Shown here: positions 1-10,725 of the stretch, in pieces
Layout: the number at the start of each line of letters is the position of its first letter
Numbering within the stretch: position 1 is the stretch's first letter
Origin: RPQJ01 sp963698735
Lineage (GTDB): Bacteria; Pseudomonadota; Gammaproteobacteria; Steroidobacterales; Steroidobacteraceae
Length of the DNA stretch: 64,000 nt
Assembly: GCA_963698735.1 (NCBI GenBank)
Contig: CAVOSA010000029.1
Span: forward strand, 124,001-188,000
Reading direction: 5' to 3'
Position numbers and translations under genes: made by a program
Notes under the pieces: generated by a model
The model's input: only the letters and a program-made list of their open reading frames with translations
Databases searched by the model: none
Told to the model about the DNA's origin: nothing

Positions 1-494
1 TCGGCCAGGCGCAGCTCTCGGCCGGTCATACCCAGGCGGCCCTGGAAACGCTCGAGCGGGCGCGCGTACTCGCGCCGCGCAACGTGCCGGTGACCGTTCG
101 CTACGGCGAGGCGCTGATGCAGGCGGGCCGACCGAAGCGGGCTCACGAAGTGCTGCTCGACCTCTTCAACAACGTGCCGCCGACGCAGGAACAGATTCGC
201 CTGACGGCGATGGCTGCCAACGCGGCGGGCGACGTGGCCGACGCCTATTCCTACATGGCCGAGTACCACCTCATGGGCGGCGATCTCATGCTGGCCATCA
301 ACCAGCTCGAGCTCGCGTTGTCCGTGCCCGGCATCACCGAGGTCCAGCGCTCGAAATTCGTGGCCCGGCTCAAGGAAGTGCGCGAATGGTTGCCAAAAGA
401 ACGCAACCGCGTCGAAGCCACCGGGCGAACAAGCCCCCGTCAGGCCAGCGTTCTCCGGGCTGAGGGGCGCCCAACGGTTAGAATGGACGTCTGA
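1..494 (+). CDS. TPR-repeat protein, C-terminal fragment (BepA/M48-associated type possible)
   Basis: The frame is open from the left edge of the window and ends in TGA at 492-494, so only the C-terminus is seen. The visible part is alpha-helical with tetratricopeptide-like helices: a Gly/Ala pattern near AALETLERARVLAP, then RYGEALMQAGRPKRA and a MAEYHLMGGDLMLAINQLELAL helix pair. The ending resembles the TPR tail of periplasmic BepA-type M48 metalloproteases, which act in outer-membrane quality control, and the next gene is the outer-membrane lipoprotein mlaA. The protease domain is outside the window, so the BepA assignment is inference. Any TPR protein would fit what is visible. Confidence 0.6.
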   Translation, partial: GQAQLSAGHTQAALETLERARVLAPRNVPVTVRYGEALMQAGRPKRAHEVLLDLFNNVPPTQEQIRLTAMAANAAGDVADAYSYMAEYHLMGGDLMLAINQLELALSVPGITEVQRSKFVARLKEVREWLPKERNRVEATGRTSPRQASVLRAEGRPTVRMDV

Positions 495-540
495 CGCACG
501 GCCGGCTCGGCCATCCCGCCACCACTGCAAGGTTTCTTCT

Positions 541-1386
541 ATGTTCCGCAACATGAGCTGCCCGTCGGGGCCGCTGACCCGATGGCTTGCTGCAGCCGTT
601 GCCTTGGCGACACTCGCGCTCGGGGGTTGCGCGACGACCAATGCGGACGGCACGCCGCGCGAGAGGAACCCCGACCCGTTCGAGCCGGTCAATCGCGGCG
701 TCTTCCGCTTCAACGACACGATCGACCGCTATGCGCTACGGCCGGTCGCCAAGGTCTACGCCCAGTACACGCCCAAGCTGGTGCAGCAGGGCGTCGGCAA
801 CTTCTTCTTCAACCTCGGCACCCCGACCACGATCCTGCACCAGTTCCTGCAGGGAAAATTCAAGGAGGGCTGCCAGGACACCGCGCGCTTCGTAATGAAC
901 ACCACGCTCGGCTGGGGCGGCGTCATCGACGTGGCCTCTGGCGGCACCTCGCTGCCCAAGCACGAGGAGGACTCCGGCCAGACGCTCGGCTGGTGGGGCG
1001 TGCCGCCCGGACCGTTCCTGATGCTGCCGTTCCTCGGGCCGGCGACGGTCCGCGACACGCCGGCGCGAATCGCCGACGATTTCACGCAGCCCTTCCGCTG
1101 GTACGACTCCGGCGCGGAGCGCTGGTTCTCGCTGGGCCTCAGCTTCGTCGACCGGCGCGCGCGCTACCTGCCGCTCGACAAGACCCTCGCGCAGACCTAC
1201 GACCCGTACGCGTTCATCCGCAACGCCTATCTGCAGCGCCGTCAGTACGCCGTCTTTGACGGGAATCCGCCCGTCGACCCAAAGGACGACGAGGCGAGCT
1301 GGACCGAGGAGGCGCTCAGGGAAGACGCCGCTGCGCCCGCCGACGAAACGCCTGCCGACGCAGCGAGTCCGCCCGAGAAGCAGTGA
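541..1386 (+). CDS. mlaA: MlaA (VacJ) family outer-membrane lipoprotein
   Basis: MlaA removes mislocalised phospholipids from the outer leaflet of the outer membrane and passes them to MlaC. The 281-residue protein starts with a lipoprotein signal whose lipobox LGGC places the lipidated cysteine at residue 30. The family core follows: DPFEPVNRGVFRFND, a stretch with FFFNLGTPTTILHQFLQGK, the GWGGVIDVA loop, and GQTLGWWGVPPGPFLMLPFLGP. The C-terminal 40 residues are acidic and Ala/Pro rich. An AAGG-type ribosome site lies just before the ATG. It converges on the mlaFEDCB operon, so all Mla parts are encoded within 5 kb. Confidence 0.96.
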   Translation: MFRNMSCPSGPLTRWLAAAVALATLALGGCATTNADGTPRERNPDPFEPVNRGVFRFNDTIDRYALRPVAKVYAQYTPKLVQQGVGNFFFNLGTPTTILHQFLQGKFKEGCQDTARFVMNTTLGWGGVIDVASGGTSLPKHEEDSGQTLGWWGVPPGPFLMLPFLGPATVRDTPARIADDFTQPFRWYDSGAERWFSLGLSFVDRRARYLPLDKTLAQTYDPYAFIRNAYLQRRQYAVFDGNPPVDPKDDEASWTEEALREDAAAPADETPADAASPPEKQ

Positions 1387-1416
1387 CTCGCGGCCTGCCT
1401 ATGTGCTTGCCCAAGT

Positions 1417-1624
1417 CCAGACGGCTGAGCCTTCCCCGGCGTTCCGAGGTCTCACGCGCTTCGTGAATCACGCGGAGGAACCGCGCGATTCACGGCGATC
1501 CTTGCTCGACCGGGAGCGAAGCGATGGTGCCAGCGCAGCGGCGACAAGGCTTCAGTGCCGCTTCGCTCCTGCGCTCGAGCTGCGGCGTTCGACACGGAAC
1601 GCCGGGAAAGGCCCAGCCATCTGG
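1417..1624 (-). repeat. Nested inverted-repeat element; candidate structured RNA after mlaB
   Basis: Arms 1417-1448 and 1593-1624 are inverted repeats matching at 28 of 32 positions. Inside lie hairpin A (1462-1475 with 1481-1494, 13 of 14 matched, 5-nt loop) and hairpin B (1504-1509 with 1575-1580, then 1514-1523 with 1559-1568, both perfect). Read as RNA from the - strand, three of the four outer mismatches and the one mismatch in hairpin A become G-U wobbles. The element lies 44 nt downstream of mlaB, in what would be the 3' end of the mla transcript. No protein is supported in 1387-1667. Confidence 0.7.
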
Positions 1625-1667
1625 CCTCGAGCTATTGCACAGCTTCCGCCTCGCGCCTCTCTCATCC

Positions 1668-2027
1668 TCAGCGGCTATCGACGAGCAGGCTTTCCAGATC
1701 GGAAATGCGCGCGACGGCGAGGATCTGCGCCGGGATGCACTGGTAACGGATCTGAGCGCCGCGATTACGAGCCGTTGCCAGCCATTCGACCAGCACGGCA
1801 AGCCCAGCGCTGTCCGCTTCCGTGACACGCGAGAGATCGATCGTGCAGGGTTGACCCGGCACGATCAGCGCCAGGCCGGCCGGCAATGCCTTACCGGCGC
1901 TCTCATAGCCCAGCGCCCCGCTCGCTTCGAAGCGGCCTTCCGCCACTCGCTGGATGCTGAACTGGGTCACGGTCGTCTGCGTCGCAGGCTCAGCGCCTGG
2001 GCTTTGCCGGCGCGGTGCCCGGGGCAT
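1668..2027 (-). CDS. mlaB: MlaB, STAS-domain protein of the Mla ABC transporter
   Basis: MlaB is the small cytoplasmic STAS subunit that binds the ATPase MlaF and stabilises the MlaFEDB complex. The sequence has the STAS pattern: a short beta strand (FSIQRVAEGRFEASG), then CTIDLSRVTEADSAGLAVLVEWLATAR, which holds the conserved D-S-A-G-L turn, and a final helix. The ATG at 2027 gives 119 residues and overlaps the end of mlaC by 38 nt. A GTG at 1970 would give 100 residues, closer to the usual family length, and would begin 20 nt after the mlaC stop. Neither start has a clear Shine-Dalgarno sequence. It is the last gene of the operon. Confidence 0.88.
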   Translation of the reverse strand: MPRAPRRQSPGAEPATQTTVTQFSIQRVAEGRFEASGALGYESAGKALPAGLALIVPGQPCTIDLSRVTEADSAGLAVLVEWLATARNRGAQIRYQCIPAQILAVARISDLESLLVDSR

Positions 2028-2694
2028 CGGGCACGCCGGCCGCGTTCTGCGCCTCGAGCCGTTGAATCACCGCGTCGATGCCCTTCTGGTCGATCTCGGC
2101 GCCGAAGTCGGTGCGGTAGTTCTTCACGTACGAAATGCCTTCGATCGTGATGTCCCAGACTTTCCAGCCTTGCGGCGTTGCGTGCAGGCTGTAGTTGACG
2201 GGCACCGGCGTACCGTTGCTGCGCTTGACCTCGGAACGCACGGTGGCCACGCCCGACGAGAGGTCCCCCTTGAACGGCAGGAAGGTGAGCCTGTCGGCCG
2301 TGAACTCGGCGACGGCGTCGCCGTAACTGCGCATCAGCGACTGGTAGAAGGCGTCAATGAAGCGCTTCTTCTGCACGTCCGTCGCAGTGCGCCAGTGCTT
2401 GCCGAGCACGAGGCGACCGGCGTAGTCGGCGTCGAAGTGCGGCAACAGGTGCTTGTCGGCCAGCACGCGCAGCTTCGATGGGTCCGCGTTGATGGCTGCG
2501 CGGTTCGCGTCGAGTTCGCGCAGCATGTCCTGCGATCTCTGTTGCATGAGTTCCTGAGGCCCCGGGCCCGGCACGGCCGCGGCCGCGGCCGCCCTGGCAG
2601 GCGCGGTCTGCGCCGGCAGCGCGACCGGCACGAGGCCGAGCAGCGCGACGAGGATCACGTGCAAACCACGAATTGCTCGCATGGCCAGTCTCAC
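1990..2694 (-). CDS. mlaC: MlaC, periplasmic phospholipid-binding protein
   Basis: MlaC shuttles phospholipid between the MlaA complex in the outer membrane and MlaFEDB in the inner membrane. The 234-residue product begins with a signal peptide (about residues 1-30, cleavage near ALPAQTAPA). The Tgt2/MlaC fold follows, with landmarks DADYAGRLVLGKHWRTAT, a long central RFIDAFYQSLMRSYGDAVAEF helix, and the final VSYVKNYRTDF-like strand (ISYVKNYRTDFGAEI). The C-terminus is Ala/Pro rich. Its start overlaps the mlaD stop by 4 nt, so translation is probably coupled. Confidence 0.95.
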   Translation of the reverse strand: MRLAMRAIRGLHVILVALLGLVPVALPAQTAPARAAAAAAVPGPGPQELMQQRSQDMLRELDANRAAINADPSKLRVLADKHLLPHFDADYAGRLVLGKHWRTATDVQKKRFIDAFYQSLMRSYGDAVAEFTADRLTFLPFKGDLSSGVATVRSEVKRSNGTPVPVNYSLHATPQGWKVWDITIEGISYVKNYRTDFGAEIDQKGIDAVIQRLEAQNAAGVPDAPGTAPAKPRR

Positions 2695-3200
2695 TCCTGC
2701 GCGGCCGGGGCCGGCGCGGGCGCAGCCGCCGCGCCCGATTTCTTCGCCGCCGAATCAAAGAGGTACTTGCTGATCAGGTTCTCGAGCACGACCGCGTCCT
2801 GCACGAACTCGACCTGGTCGCCGTTCTTGAACGCTTCTTCCGAGCCGCCAGGGGTCAGGGCCACGTACTGGCCGCCGAGCAGTCCAGCCGTGAAGATGCT
2901 CGCGTCGCTGTCGTTCGGGATCGCGTTGTACCTCCCATCGATGCGCAGCGTGACGACGGCCTTGAGCAGGTTCATGTCGTAGGAGATGTCCTCGATCCGC
3001 CCGACCGTGACGCCGGCCATCGAGACCGGCGCGCCCGGCTTCAGACCGCCGATGTTCTCGAACAAGGCCTTGAGCCGGTACGAATTGCTCCTGAGCGAAA
3101 ACTCCCGGTTCGTGATCTGCGTGACCATGAACAGGATCGCCGCGAAACCGAGCAGTACGAACAACCCGGTGGAAATGTCAATCGTGCGCGTTGAACGCAT
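2691..3200 (-). CDS. mlaD: MlaD, MCE-domain subunit of the Mla transporter
   Basis: MlaD is anchored in the inner membrane and forms a hexameric MCE ring that receives lipid from MlaC. The 169-residue protein has one N-terminal membrane helix (about residues 9-26, LFVLLGFAAILFMV) followed by a single MCE domain with the typical segments LKALFENIGGLKPGAPVSMAGV and RIDGRYNAIPNDSDASI, and the GLLGGQYVALTPG motif. The last 20 residues are Ala/Pro rich. It lies 8 nt downstream of mlaE and overlaps mlaC by 4 nt. Confidence 0.96.
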   Translation of the reverse strand: MRSTRTIDISTGLFVLLGFAAILFMVTQITNREFSLRSNSYRLKALFENIGGLKPGAPVSMAGVTVGRIEDISYDMNLLKAVVTLRIDGRYNAIPNDSDASIFTAGLLGGQYVALTPGGSEEAFKNGDQVEFVQDAVVLENLISKYLFDSAAKKSGAAAAPAPAPAAQE

Positions 3201-3208
3201 GTTCCGTC

Positions 3209-3976
3209 CTACAGCATCAATGCCGTGAGTATGTAATCGAGGATCAGCGTGACGACGGCGGAGATCACGACCGTCCGCGTCGTCGCACGCCCGACGCCCT
3301 CGGCCGTGGGCAGTGCATTGTAACCTTCATAGACCGCAATCAGGCTGCAGGCGATCCCGAAAACGACGCCCTTGATCAGACCTTCACTCACGTCGGAGAG
3401 TTCCACCGAACTGCGCATCTGCGACCAGAAGCTGCCTGAATCGACGCCGAAGAACTGCACGCCGACGAGCTGCGCGCCGAACAGGGCGACCACGATGAAG
3501 ATCGCAACCAGCAGCGGCATCGCGATCACGCCGCCCAGGAAGCGCGGCAGCACGACGCGGCGCATCGGATCGACCGCCATGATCTCCATCGCGGCGATCT
3601 GGTCCGTGGCACGCATCAGGCCCAGTTCGGCCGCGAGCGCCGTGCCGGCCCGGCCTGCGAACAACAGCGCGGTCACGACCGGACCAAGCTCCCTGAGCAG
3701 GCTGATGGCCGTCGCGGTGCCGAGGTACTCCTCCGAACCGAAGCGCGTGAGCAGGTCGTAGCCCTGCAGGCCGAGCACCATGCCGACGAACAGGCCGCAG
3801 GTCATGATGATCACGAGCGACAGCGCGCCCGTGTTGTAGACCTGCTCGATGATCGGACGGATGCGCAACAGTCCGGCAGGCGCAATGATCAGCAGCTGCA
3901 GCGCGAAACGCGCCAGACGGCCGGCACGTTCGAGGAACGCCAGGAAGCTCTGCAGCAGCTCGCGCAGGATCGTCAT
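3209..3976 (-). CDS. mlaE: MlaE, permease of the Mla ABC transporter
   Basis: MlaE is the integral inner-membrane permease that moves phospholipid together with MlaF ATPase and the MlaD ring. The 255 residues form about five hydrophobic helices. MlaE landmarks are RIRPIIEQVYNTGALSLVIIM near the N-terminus, GLQGYDLLTRFGSEEYLG, LGPVVTALLFAGRAGTALAAELG and the coupling-helix region MRATDQIAAMEIMAVDPMRR. The start overlaps the mlaF stop by 4 nt. Confidence 0.97.
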   Translation of the reverse strand: MTILRELLQSFLAFLERAGRLARFALQLLIIAPAGLLRIRPIIEQVYNTGALSLVIIMTCGLFVGMVLGLQGYDLLTRFGSEEYLGTATAISLLRELGPVVTALLFAGRAGTALAAELGLMRATDQIAAMEIMAVDPMRRVVLPRFLGGVIAMPLLVAIFIVVALFGAQLVGVQFFGVDSGSFWSQMRSSVELSDVSEGLIKGVVFGIACSLIAVYEGYNALPTAEGVGRATTRTVVISAVVTLILDYILTALML

Positions 3977-4920
3977 GCGAATGCGTGTCCGCCGAGCAAC
4001 TGCTCGTGATATTCCGGGGCCGGATAGTGGAACGACACCGGCCCGTCCGCCAGTCCTTCGACGAACTGGTGGACGATGAGTGACGGATGGTCACGCAGTT
4101 CCGCGTTGGTGCCGCTCGCGACGACCTTGCCGTCGTACAGGATGAAACTCGCGTCGGCGATCTGCGAGACTTCGCGCACGTCGTGCGTGACTACGATGCT
4201 GGTGATGCCGAGGGCGTCGTTCAGCGAACGGATCAGGCGCAGCACCACGCCCATCGAGATCGGATCGAGCCCCGCGAACGGCTCGTCGTAGATCAGGATG
4301 TCGGGGTCCATGGCGATGGCGCGCGCCAGCGCCACGCGGCGCGACATGCCGCCCGACAGTTGCTGCGGCGACAGCGCAGCCGCCCCGCGCAGCCCCACGG
4401 CATGCAGCTTGGTGAGCACGATCGTGCGGACCAGGCGCTCGGGCAGCCTGGCGTGCTCCCGCAGCGGGAACGCGACATTCTCGAAGACGTCGAGGTCGGT
4501 GAGCAGCGCGCCGTTCTGGAACAGCATGCCCATGCGGCGGCGGAGCGCGTACAGCTCCTTGCGCCTGAGCTTCGCCACGTCGAGTCCGTCCACCAGCACC
4601 TGGCCGCGATCGGCCAGCACCTGCCCGGTGATGAGCTTGAGCAAGGTGGTCTTGCCGGTGCCGCTGGGGCCCATGATGGCCGTGACGGCGCCCCGGCGGA
4701 TCTCGATGTCGAGCCCGGTGAAGACCTGCTTGCCCGAGTCCACCGCATAGTGGACGTCGCGCAGGACAGCAATCGATGGGGATTGGGCGGCCGGAGCGGT
4801 AACGCCGGCAGGCCCGGATTGGTTGTACAAGAGTTCGCCGTTGTGGTTGCTTAAGGGCAACGGACCGCGCCGGTCCGGTCGAGTTCCCGGGGTCCAAAAA
4901 CTGCCGAAGTTTGTCGCCAC
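3973..4920 (-). CDS. mlaF: MlaF, ATP-binding protein of the Mla transporter
   Basis: MlaF hydrolyses ATP to drive MlaE. Motifs: Walker A GPSGTGKTT (residues 84-92), Q-loop region MGMLFQNGALL, signature LSGGMSRRVALARA, Walker B ILIYDEPFAGLD and the H-loop VVTHDV. The listed start is a GTG and gives 315 residues, about 40 more at the N-terminus than usual MlaF. A TTG at 4830 would remove 30 of these, and neither start has a good ribosome site. It is the first gene of the - strand operon and is divergent from the SUF regulator. A TAGAAT box on the - strand (4938-4943) could be its -10. Confidence 0.94.
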   Translation of the reverse strand: MATNFGSFWTPGTRPDRRGPLPLSNHNGELLYNQSGPAGVTAPAAQSPSIAVLRDVHYAVDSGKQVFTGLDIEIRRGAVTAIMGPSGTGKTTLLKLITGQVLADRGQVLVDGLDVAKLRRKELYALRRRMGMLFQNGALLTDLDVFENVAFPLREHARLPERLVRTIVLTKLHAVGLRGAAALSPQQLSGGMSRRVALARAIAMDPDILIYDEPFAGLDPISMGVVLRLIRSLNDALGITSIVVTHDVREVSQIADASFILYDGKVVASGTNAELRDHPSLIVHQFVEGLADGPVSFHYPAPEYHEQLLGGHAFA

Positions 4921-4974
4921 GGCCGACGGGGTGGCGAATTCTAGCAGATTGATGAGTTTTACCCGGGCCCAGGG

Positions 4975-5024
4975 TTGGCGCGGGGGCCGTATAGGACTAA
5001 AATCGTCCCAATTGGAAAAAGTCC
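4975..5024 (+). promoter_or_regulatory. SUF operon promoter with overlapping IscR-type operator
   Basis: A sigma-70-like promoter is visible: TTGGCG (4975-4980), a 17-nt spacer, then TAAAAT (4998-5003). The sequence GACTAAAATCGTC (4995-5007) overlaps the -10 and agrees at 12 of 13 positions with the core of the type 1 IscR operator as I remember it (GACTRWWWYAGTC). The adjacent gene encodes an Rrf2/IscR-family protein with three cysteines. A repressor bound here would block the -10, so the simplest reading is autoregulation of the SUF operon by its own regulator. Confidence 0.72.
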
Positions 5025-5504
5025 ATGCTACGCATCAGCAAACTCACCGATTACGGCACGGTCACCCTGGCCTGCCTCGCCGCCACCCCGGAACGACGCC
5101 TGACGGCGACCGAGGTCGCTGAGCGCACCCGGCTCGGCCTGCCGACGGTCAGCAAGCTGCTGAAGAGTTTTCACCGCGCCGGCCTGCTGACCTCGACCCG
5201 CGGTTCCCGCGGCGGCTACCAGCTCGCCCGGCCCGCGTCCGCCATCAGCGCCGCGGCCATCATCGACGCCATCGAGGGACCGGTGGCCATCACCGAGTGC
5301 AGCGGCAACCACAGCGCCTGCGACCTCGAGGTGTCCTGCAGCACGGGCAACGCCTGGCAGCGCATCAACGGCGCCATCCGCAGTTCGCTCGACGAGATTT
5401 CGCTTGCGCAGCTCGCTGGCCAGGAAGTGGTCGCCGTCTGGCGTCCGCCGCTCGCGGCCGCAGTTCGCACCACCGCCGCGCCGCGCGGTCCCGGCCGGTT
5501 CTGA
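5025..5504 (+). CDS. Rrf2/IscR-family regulator of the SUF operon
   Basis: This 159-residue protein is an Rrf2-family transcription factor of the SUF-regulator type that probably senses cellular Fe-S status. The N-terminal winged helix spans about residues 1-75 (LTDYGTVTLACLAA, then the recognition helix LGLPTVSKLLKSFHRAGLL and the wing STRGSRGGYQLAR). The candidate cluster ligands C92, C99 and C105 follow in ECSGNHSACDLEVSC. It starts 17 nt after a predicted IscR-like operator and is followed 10 nt later by sufB, so it is very likely the operon's own regulator. Confidence 0.93.
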   Translation: MLRISKLTDYGTVTLACLAATPERRLTATEVAERTRLGLPTVSKLLKSFHRAGLLTSTRGSRGGYQLARPASAISAAAIIDAIEGPVAITECSGNHSACDLEVSCSTGNAWQRINGAIRSSLDEISLAQLAGQEVVAVWRPPLAAAVRTTAAPRGPGRF

Positions 5505-5514
5505 GGTCAGAGTC

Positions 5515-6964
<1,450 letters not shown>

Positions 6965-6986
6965 CCAGACCCGGGAAGTATTCGAC

Positions 6987-7738
<752 letters not shown>

Positions 7739-7742
<4 letters not shown>

Positions 7743-9016
7743 ACGCGACCGCCCTCTCCCCCGCCGCCGCGCATTACCGCGAAGCTTTCGAGCTCTTGCG
7801 GCCGCTGCTTGCCGGCGCGCCCGCGCGGCGCGCCGCCGCCATGCAACGATTTGCCGAACTGGGGTTCCCCGGCTCGCGCGAAGAGGCGTGGAAATACACG
7901 AGCCTGCGCCGACTCGAGTCGCGCCGGTTCGTGCCGGCCGCACCGGGCGCGAGCGACGTCGCCGTGCCGGCGGCGCTGGTCGCACATCGCCTCGTGCTGG
8001 TCAACGGCTCGGCGTCGCAGGCCTTGCCTGCCGCCATGGCCGGCTTTGCCATTGGAACGCTCACCGCGTCTGCCGAAGACCCGCTGCTGCGGCCACTGAC
8101 CGGGGGCGGTACGGAACGCTTCGCAGCGCTCAATGCTGCGCTCAGCACCGGCCCGCTGTTGCTGTCGATGACGGCCAACCAGCACAGCGACGACGTCCTG
8201 CAACTCACGCTGCTGACGGGCGGCGCAGGTCCCACACTCTCGAGTCCACGAATCGTCGTGCGCATGGCCCCGGGCAGCCGTGGCCGACTGCTGCTCGACC
8301 ACGCCGACGACGGCGCGCACGAACACTTCACCAATGCCGTGCTCGACGTCGAACTGGGCGCCGGTGCCCACCTCACGGTCTACCGCCTGCAGCATCAGGG
8401 CGAACGCGCGTTCCACATCGAGCGCATCGAGGCTCGGGTCGCCGGGAATGCCAGCTTCGTGCTCCGCGACTCCCAGCTCGGCGGCTCGCTCGCCCGGCTG
8501 GACGTCAACGTGAGCCTCGATGGCCGCGCCGCCAGCACCGAAGTGACCGGCGTGTTCCTGGCCGACGGCTCGCGGCATCTCGATACGCACGTCCTCATCG
8601 GGCATCGCGCCGTCGAGACCACCAGCCTGCAGGACTACCGGGGCGTCGCCGCGAACCGCGGGCGGGGCGTCTTCAACGGCAAGACGATCGTGCACGAAGG
8701 CGCGCAGAAGTCGAACGCGCGGCAGACCAACCGCAACCTGCTGCTGACCGCAGGCGCCGAGATCGACACCAAGCCCGACCTCGAGATCTACGCCGACGAC
8801 GTGCAATGCAGCCACGGCACGACGACCGGGCAACTCGACCCGAACGCCCTCTTCTACCTGCGCTCGCGCGGCTTGAATGAAGCCGAGGCCCGCAGCGCAC
8901 TCACGCGCGCGTTTGCCGGCGCCGTGCTGGTCAGGGTGGATGAGCCGACTCTGGCCAGGCACGTCCACGACGAACTCGACCGGCGCCTCGTGCGCCTGCT
9001 GGAGGTGGCTGCATGA
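7739..9016 (+). CDS. sufD: SufD, Fe-S cluster assembly protein
   Basis: SufD pairs with SufB in the SufBC2D complex. The 425 residues are SufB/D-like, with an N-terminal helical part containing GFPGSREEAWKYTSLRRL (a SufD hallmark), a beta-helix core, and the C-terminal block KTIVHEGAQKSNARQTNRNLLL, DLEIYADDVQCSHGTTTGQLD and LFYLRSRGLNEAEARSALTRAF. The conserved Cys-His pair in QCSHG is present. Start and stop overlap sufC and sufS by 4 nt each, indicating tight coupling. Confidence 0.97.
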
Positions 9017-10266
9017 ACGCGGTCCCCGCCTCGCGGCATGCCGTGGGCGCGCTGGATGTCGCCGCGATCCGGCGCGACTTCCCGGTGCTCGAGCGCATGG
9101 TGCGCGGCCGCCCGCTGTCGTACCTGGACAACGCGGCCTCGAGCCAGCGTCCCCATGCGGTCATTGACGCGATGTCGAGTTACTACGAGAACTCGCACGC
9201 GAACGTGCATCGCGGCGTGCACACGCTGAGCCAGGAGGCAACCGACCTGTTCGAAGGTGCGCGCGAGAAGGTGCGCCGCTTCATCAATGCCCGGTCGACC
9301 AGGGAGATCATCTTCGTGCGCGGCACGACGGAGGCCATCAACCTGGTCGCCCAGTCGTACGGGCGCCCGAGGTTCGGGCCCGGCGACGAGATCCTGGTGT
9401 CGTGGCTCGAGCACCACGCCAACATCGTGCCTTGGCAGATGCTGTGCGAGCAGACCGGCGCCACGCTCAAGGTCGCGCCGATCACGCGCACGGGCGAGGT
9501 GGATTTCGATGCGTTCGCCGCCCTGCTCTCCCCGCGCACGAAACTCGTTGCACTCGCGCACGTCTCGAACGCGCTCGGCACCGTGATCCCGGTGCAAAGA
9601 TTCATAGCCGCCGCGCGCACGCACGGCGTCCCGGTGCTGCTGGATGGCGCGCAGGCCGTGCCGCACCTCAAGGTGGACGTGCAGGCGCTCGACTGCGACT
9701 TCTACGCGTTCTCGGGCCACAAGATGTGCGGTCCGACCGGGATCGGCGTGCTGTACGGCCGCGAGGCGCTGCTGAACGCCATGCCGCCGTGGCAAGGCGG
9801 CGGCGACATGATCCTTGCCGTCTCATTCGAGAAGACGGTCTACAACGTGCTGCCGTACAAGTTCGAAGCGGGTACGCCCGACATCGCGGGAGCCATCGGC
9901 CTCGGCGCGGCGATCGACTATCTCGAGACGCTCGGCATGGACCGGATCGCGGCGACTGAGCACGACCTGCTCGTCTACGCCAACGAGAGGCTCGCCGCGA
10001 TTCCAGGACTGCACTTCGTCGGCACCGCGCCCGAGAAGGCGGCGGTCGTATCTTTCACCATCGACAAGGTGCACCCGCACGACCTGGGCACCATCCTCGA
10101 CCACGAGGGCGTGGCGATCCGCACGGGCCACCACTGCGCCATGCCGGTCATGGAATTCTTCGGCCTGCCTGCCACGGCCCGTGCTTCATTCGCTTTCTAC
10201 AACACGCGTGCCGAGATCGACCGGCTGGTCGACGCCCTGCACACGGCCCGGGAGATGCTCGGCTGA
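9013..10266 (+). CDS. sufS: SufS, cysteine desulfurase
   Basis: SufS uses pyridoxal phosphate to take sulfur from cysteine and hand it to a sulfur acceptor. The 417-residue protein has YLDNAASSQRP near residue 37, the cofactor region RGTTEAINLVAQS, and the PLP lysine K237 in FSGHKMCGPTG. The persulfide cysteine is C375 in RTGHHCAMPVMEFF, the short active-site loop of group II desulfurases. The stop overlaps the start of sufU (TGATG), so the natural acceptor is probably that SufU, not SufE. No sufE is seen in the window. Confidence 0.98.
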   Translation: MNAVPASRHAVGALDVAAIRRDFPVLERMVRGRPLSYLDNAASSQRPHAVIDAMSSYYENSHANVHRGVHTLSQEATDLFEGAREKVRRFINARSTREIIFVRGTTEAINLVAQSYGRPRFGPGDEILVSWLEHHANIVPWQMLCEQTGATLKVAPITRTGEVDFDAFAALLSPRTKLVALAHVSNALGTVIPVQRFIAAARTHGVPVLLDGAQAVPHLKVDVQALDCDFYAFSGHKMCGPTGIGVLYGREALLNAMPPWQGGGDMILAVSFEKTVYNVLPYKFEAGTPDIAGAIGLGAAIDYLETLGMDRIAATEHDLLVYANERLAAIPGLHFVGTAPEKAAVVSFTIDKVHPHDLGTILDHEGVAIRTGHHCAMPVMEFFGLPATARASFAFYNTRAEIDRLVDALHTAREMLG

Positions 10267-10709
10267 TGGACCTCAAGGACCTTTACCGCGACGTCATCGT
10301 CGACCACAACCGGCACCCGCGGAATTTCCGCGAGATTCCGGATGCCGACCGCCGCGCCGACGGCTTCAACCCGCTCTGTGGCGACAAGCTCACCGTGTAC
10401 GTGAAGCTCGACGGCGACCGCATCGCCGACGTCTCGTTCAATGGCAGTGGCTGTGCGATCTCGGTCGCGTCTGCGTCGCTGCTGACGGAGAGCGTAAAGG
10501 GCAAGAGCATCGCCGAGGCCGAGGGCCTGTTTTCCCAGATGCACCAACTGCTGACGCGTGACGACGCCGACGTCGACGTGCCGGGCCTCGGCAAGCTCGG
10601 CGCGCTGTCCGGCGTGCGTGAGTTCCCGGCACGCGTGAAGTGCGCCAGCCTGTGCTGGCACACGCTGGACGCGGCGCTGCACAGCCAGGACCAGGTCTCG
10701 ACGGAATAA
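10266..10709 (+). CDS. sufU: SufU, zinc-dependent sulfurtransferase / NifU-like protein
   Basis: SufU accepts persulfide sulfur from SufS. The 147 residues have the U-type order of cysteines: C in NPLCGDK, C in FNGSGCAISVAS, and the pair in VKCASLCWHTL, where the spacing and the GSGC sequence fit the SufU class found beside group II desulfurases. An insertion-like segment LLTRDDADVDVPGLGKLGALSGV precedes the last pair, as in SufU rather than IscU. It lies directly between sufS and sufT. Confidence 0.93.
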   Translation: MDLKDLYRDVIVDHNRHPRNFREIPDADRRADGFNPLCGDKLTVYVKLDGDRIADVSFNGSGCAISVASASLLTESVKGKSIAEAEGLFSQMHQLLTRDDADVDVPGLGKLGALSGVREFPARVKCASLCWHTLDAALHSQDQVSTE

Positions 10710-10725
10710 TCGACAGGAGCCCGCC

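Noticed and set aside
1387..1667. Small genes in the mlaA-mlaB gap
   Set aside because: Open frames here lack ribosome sites and known domains and run over the nested inverted repeats.
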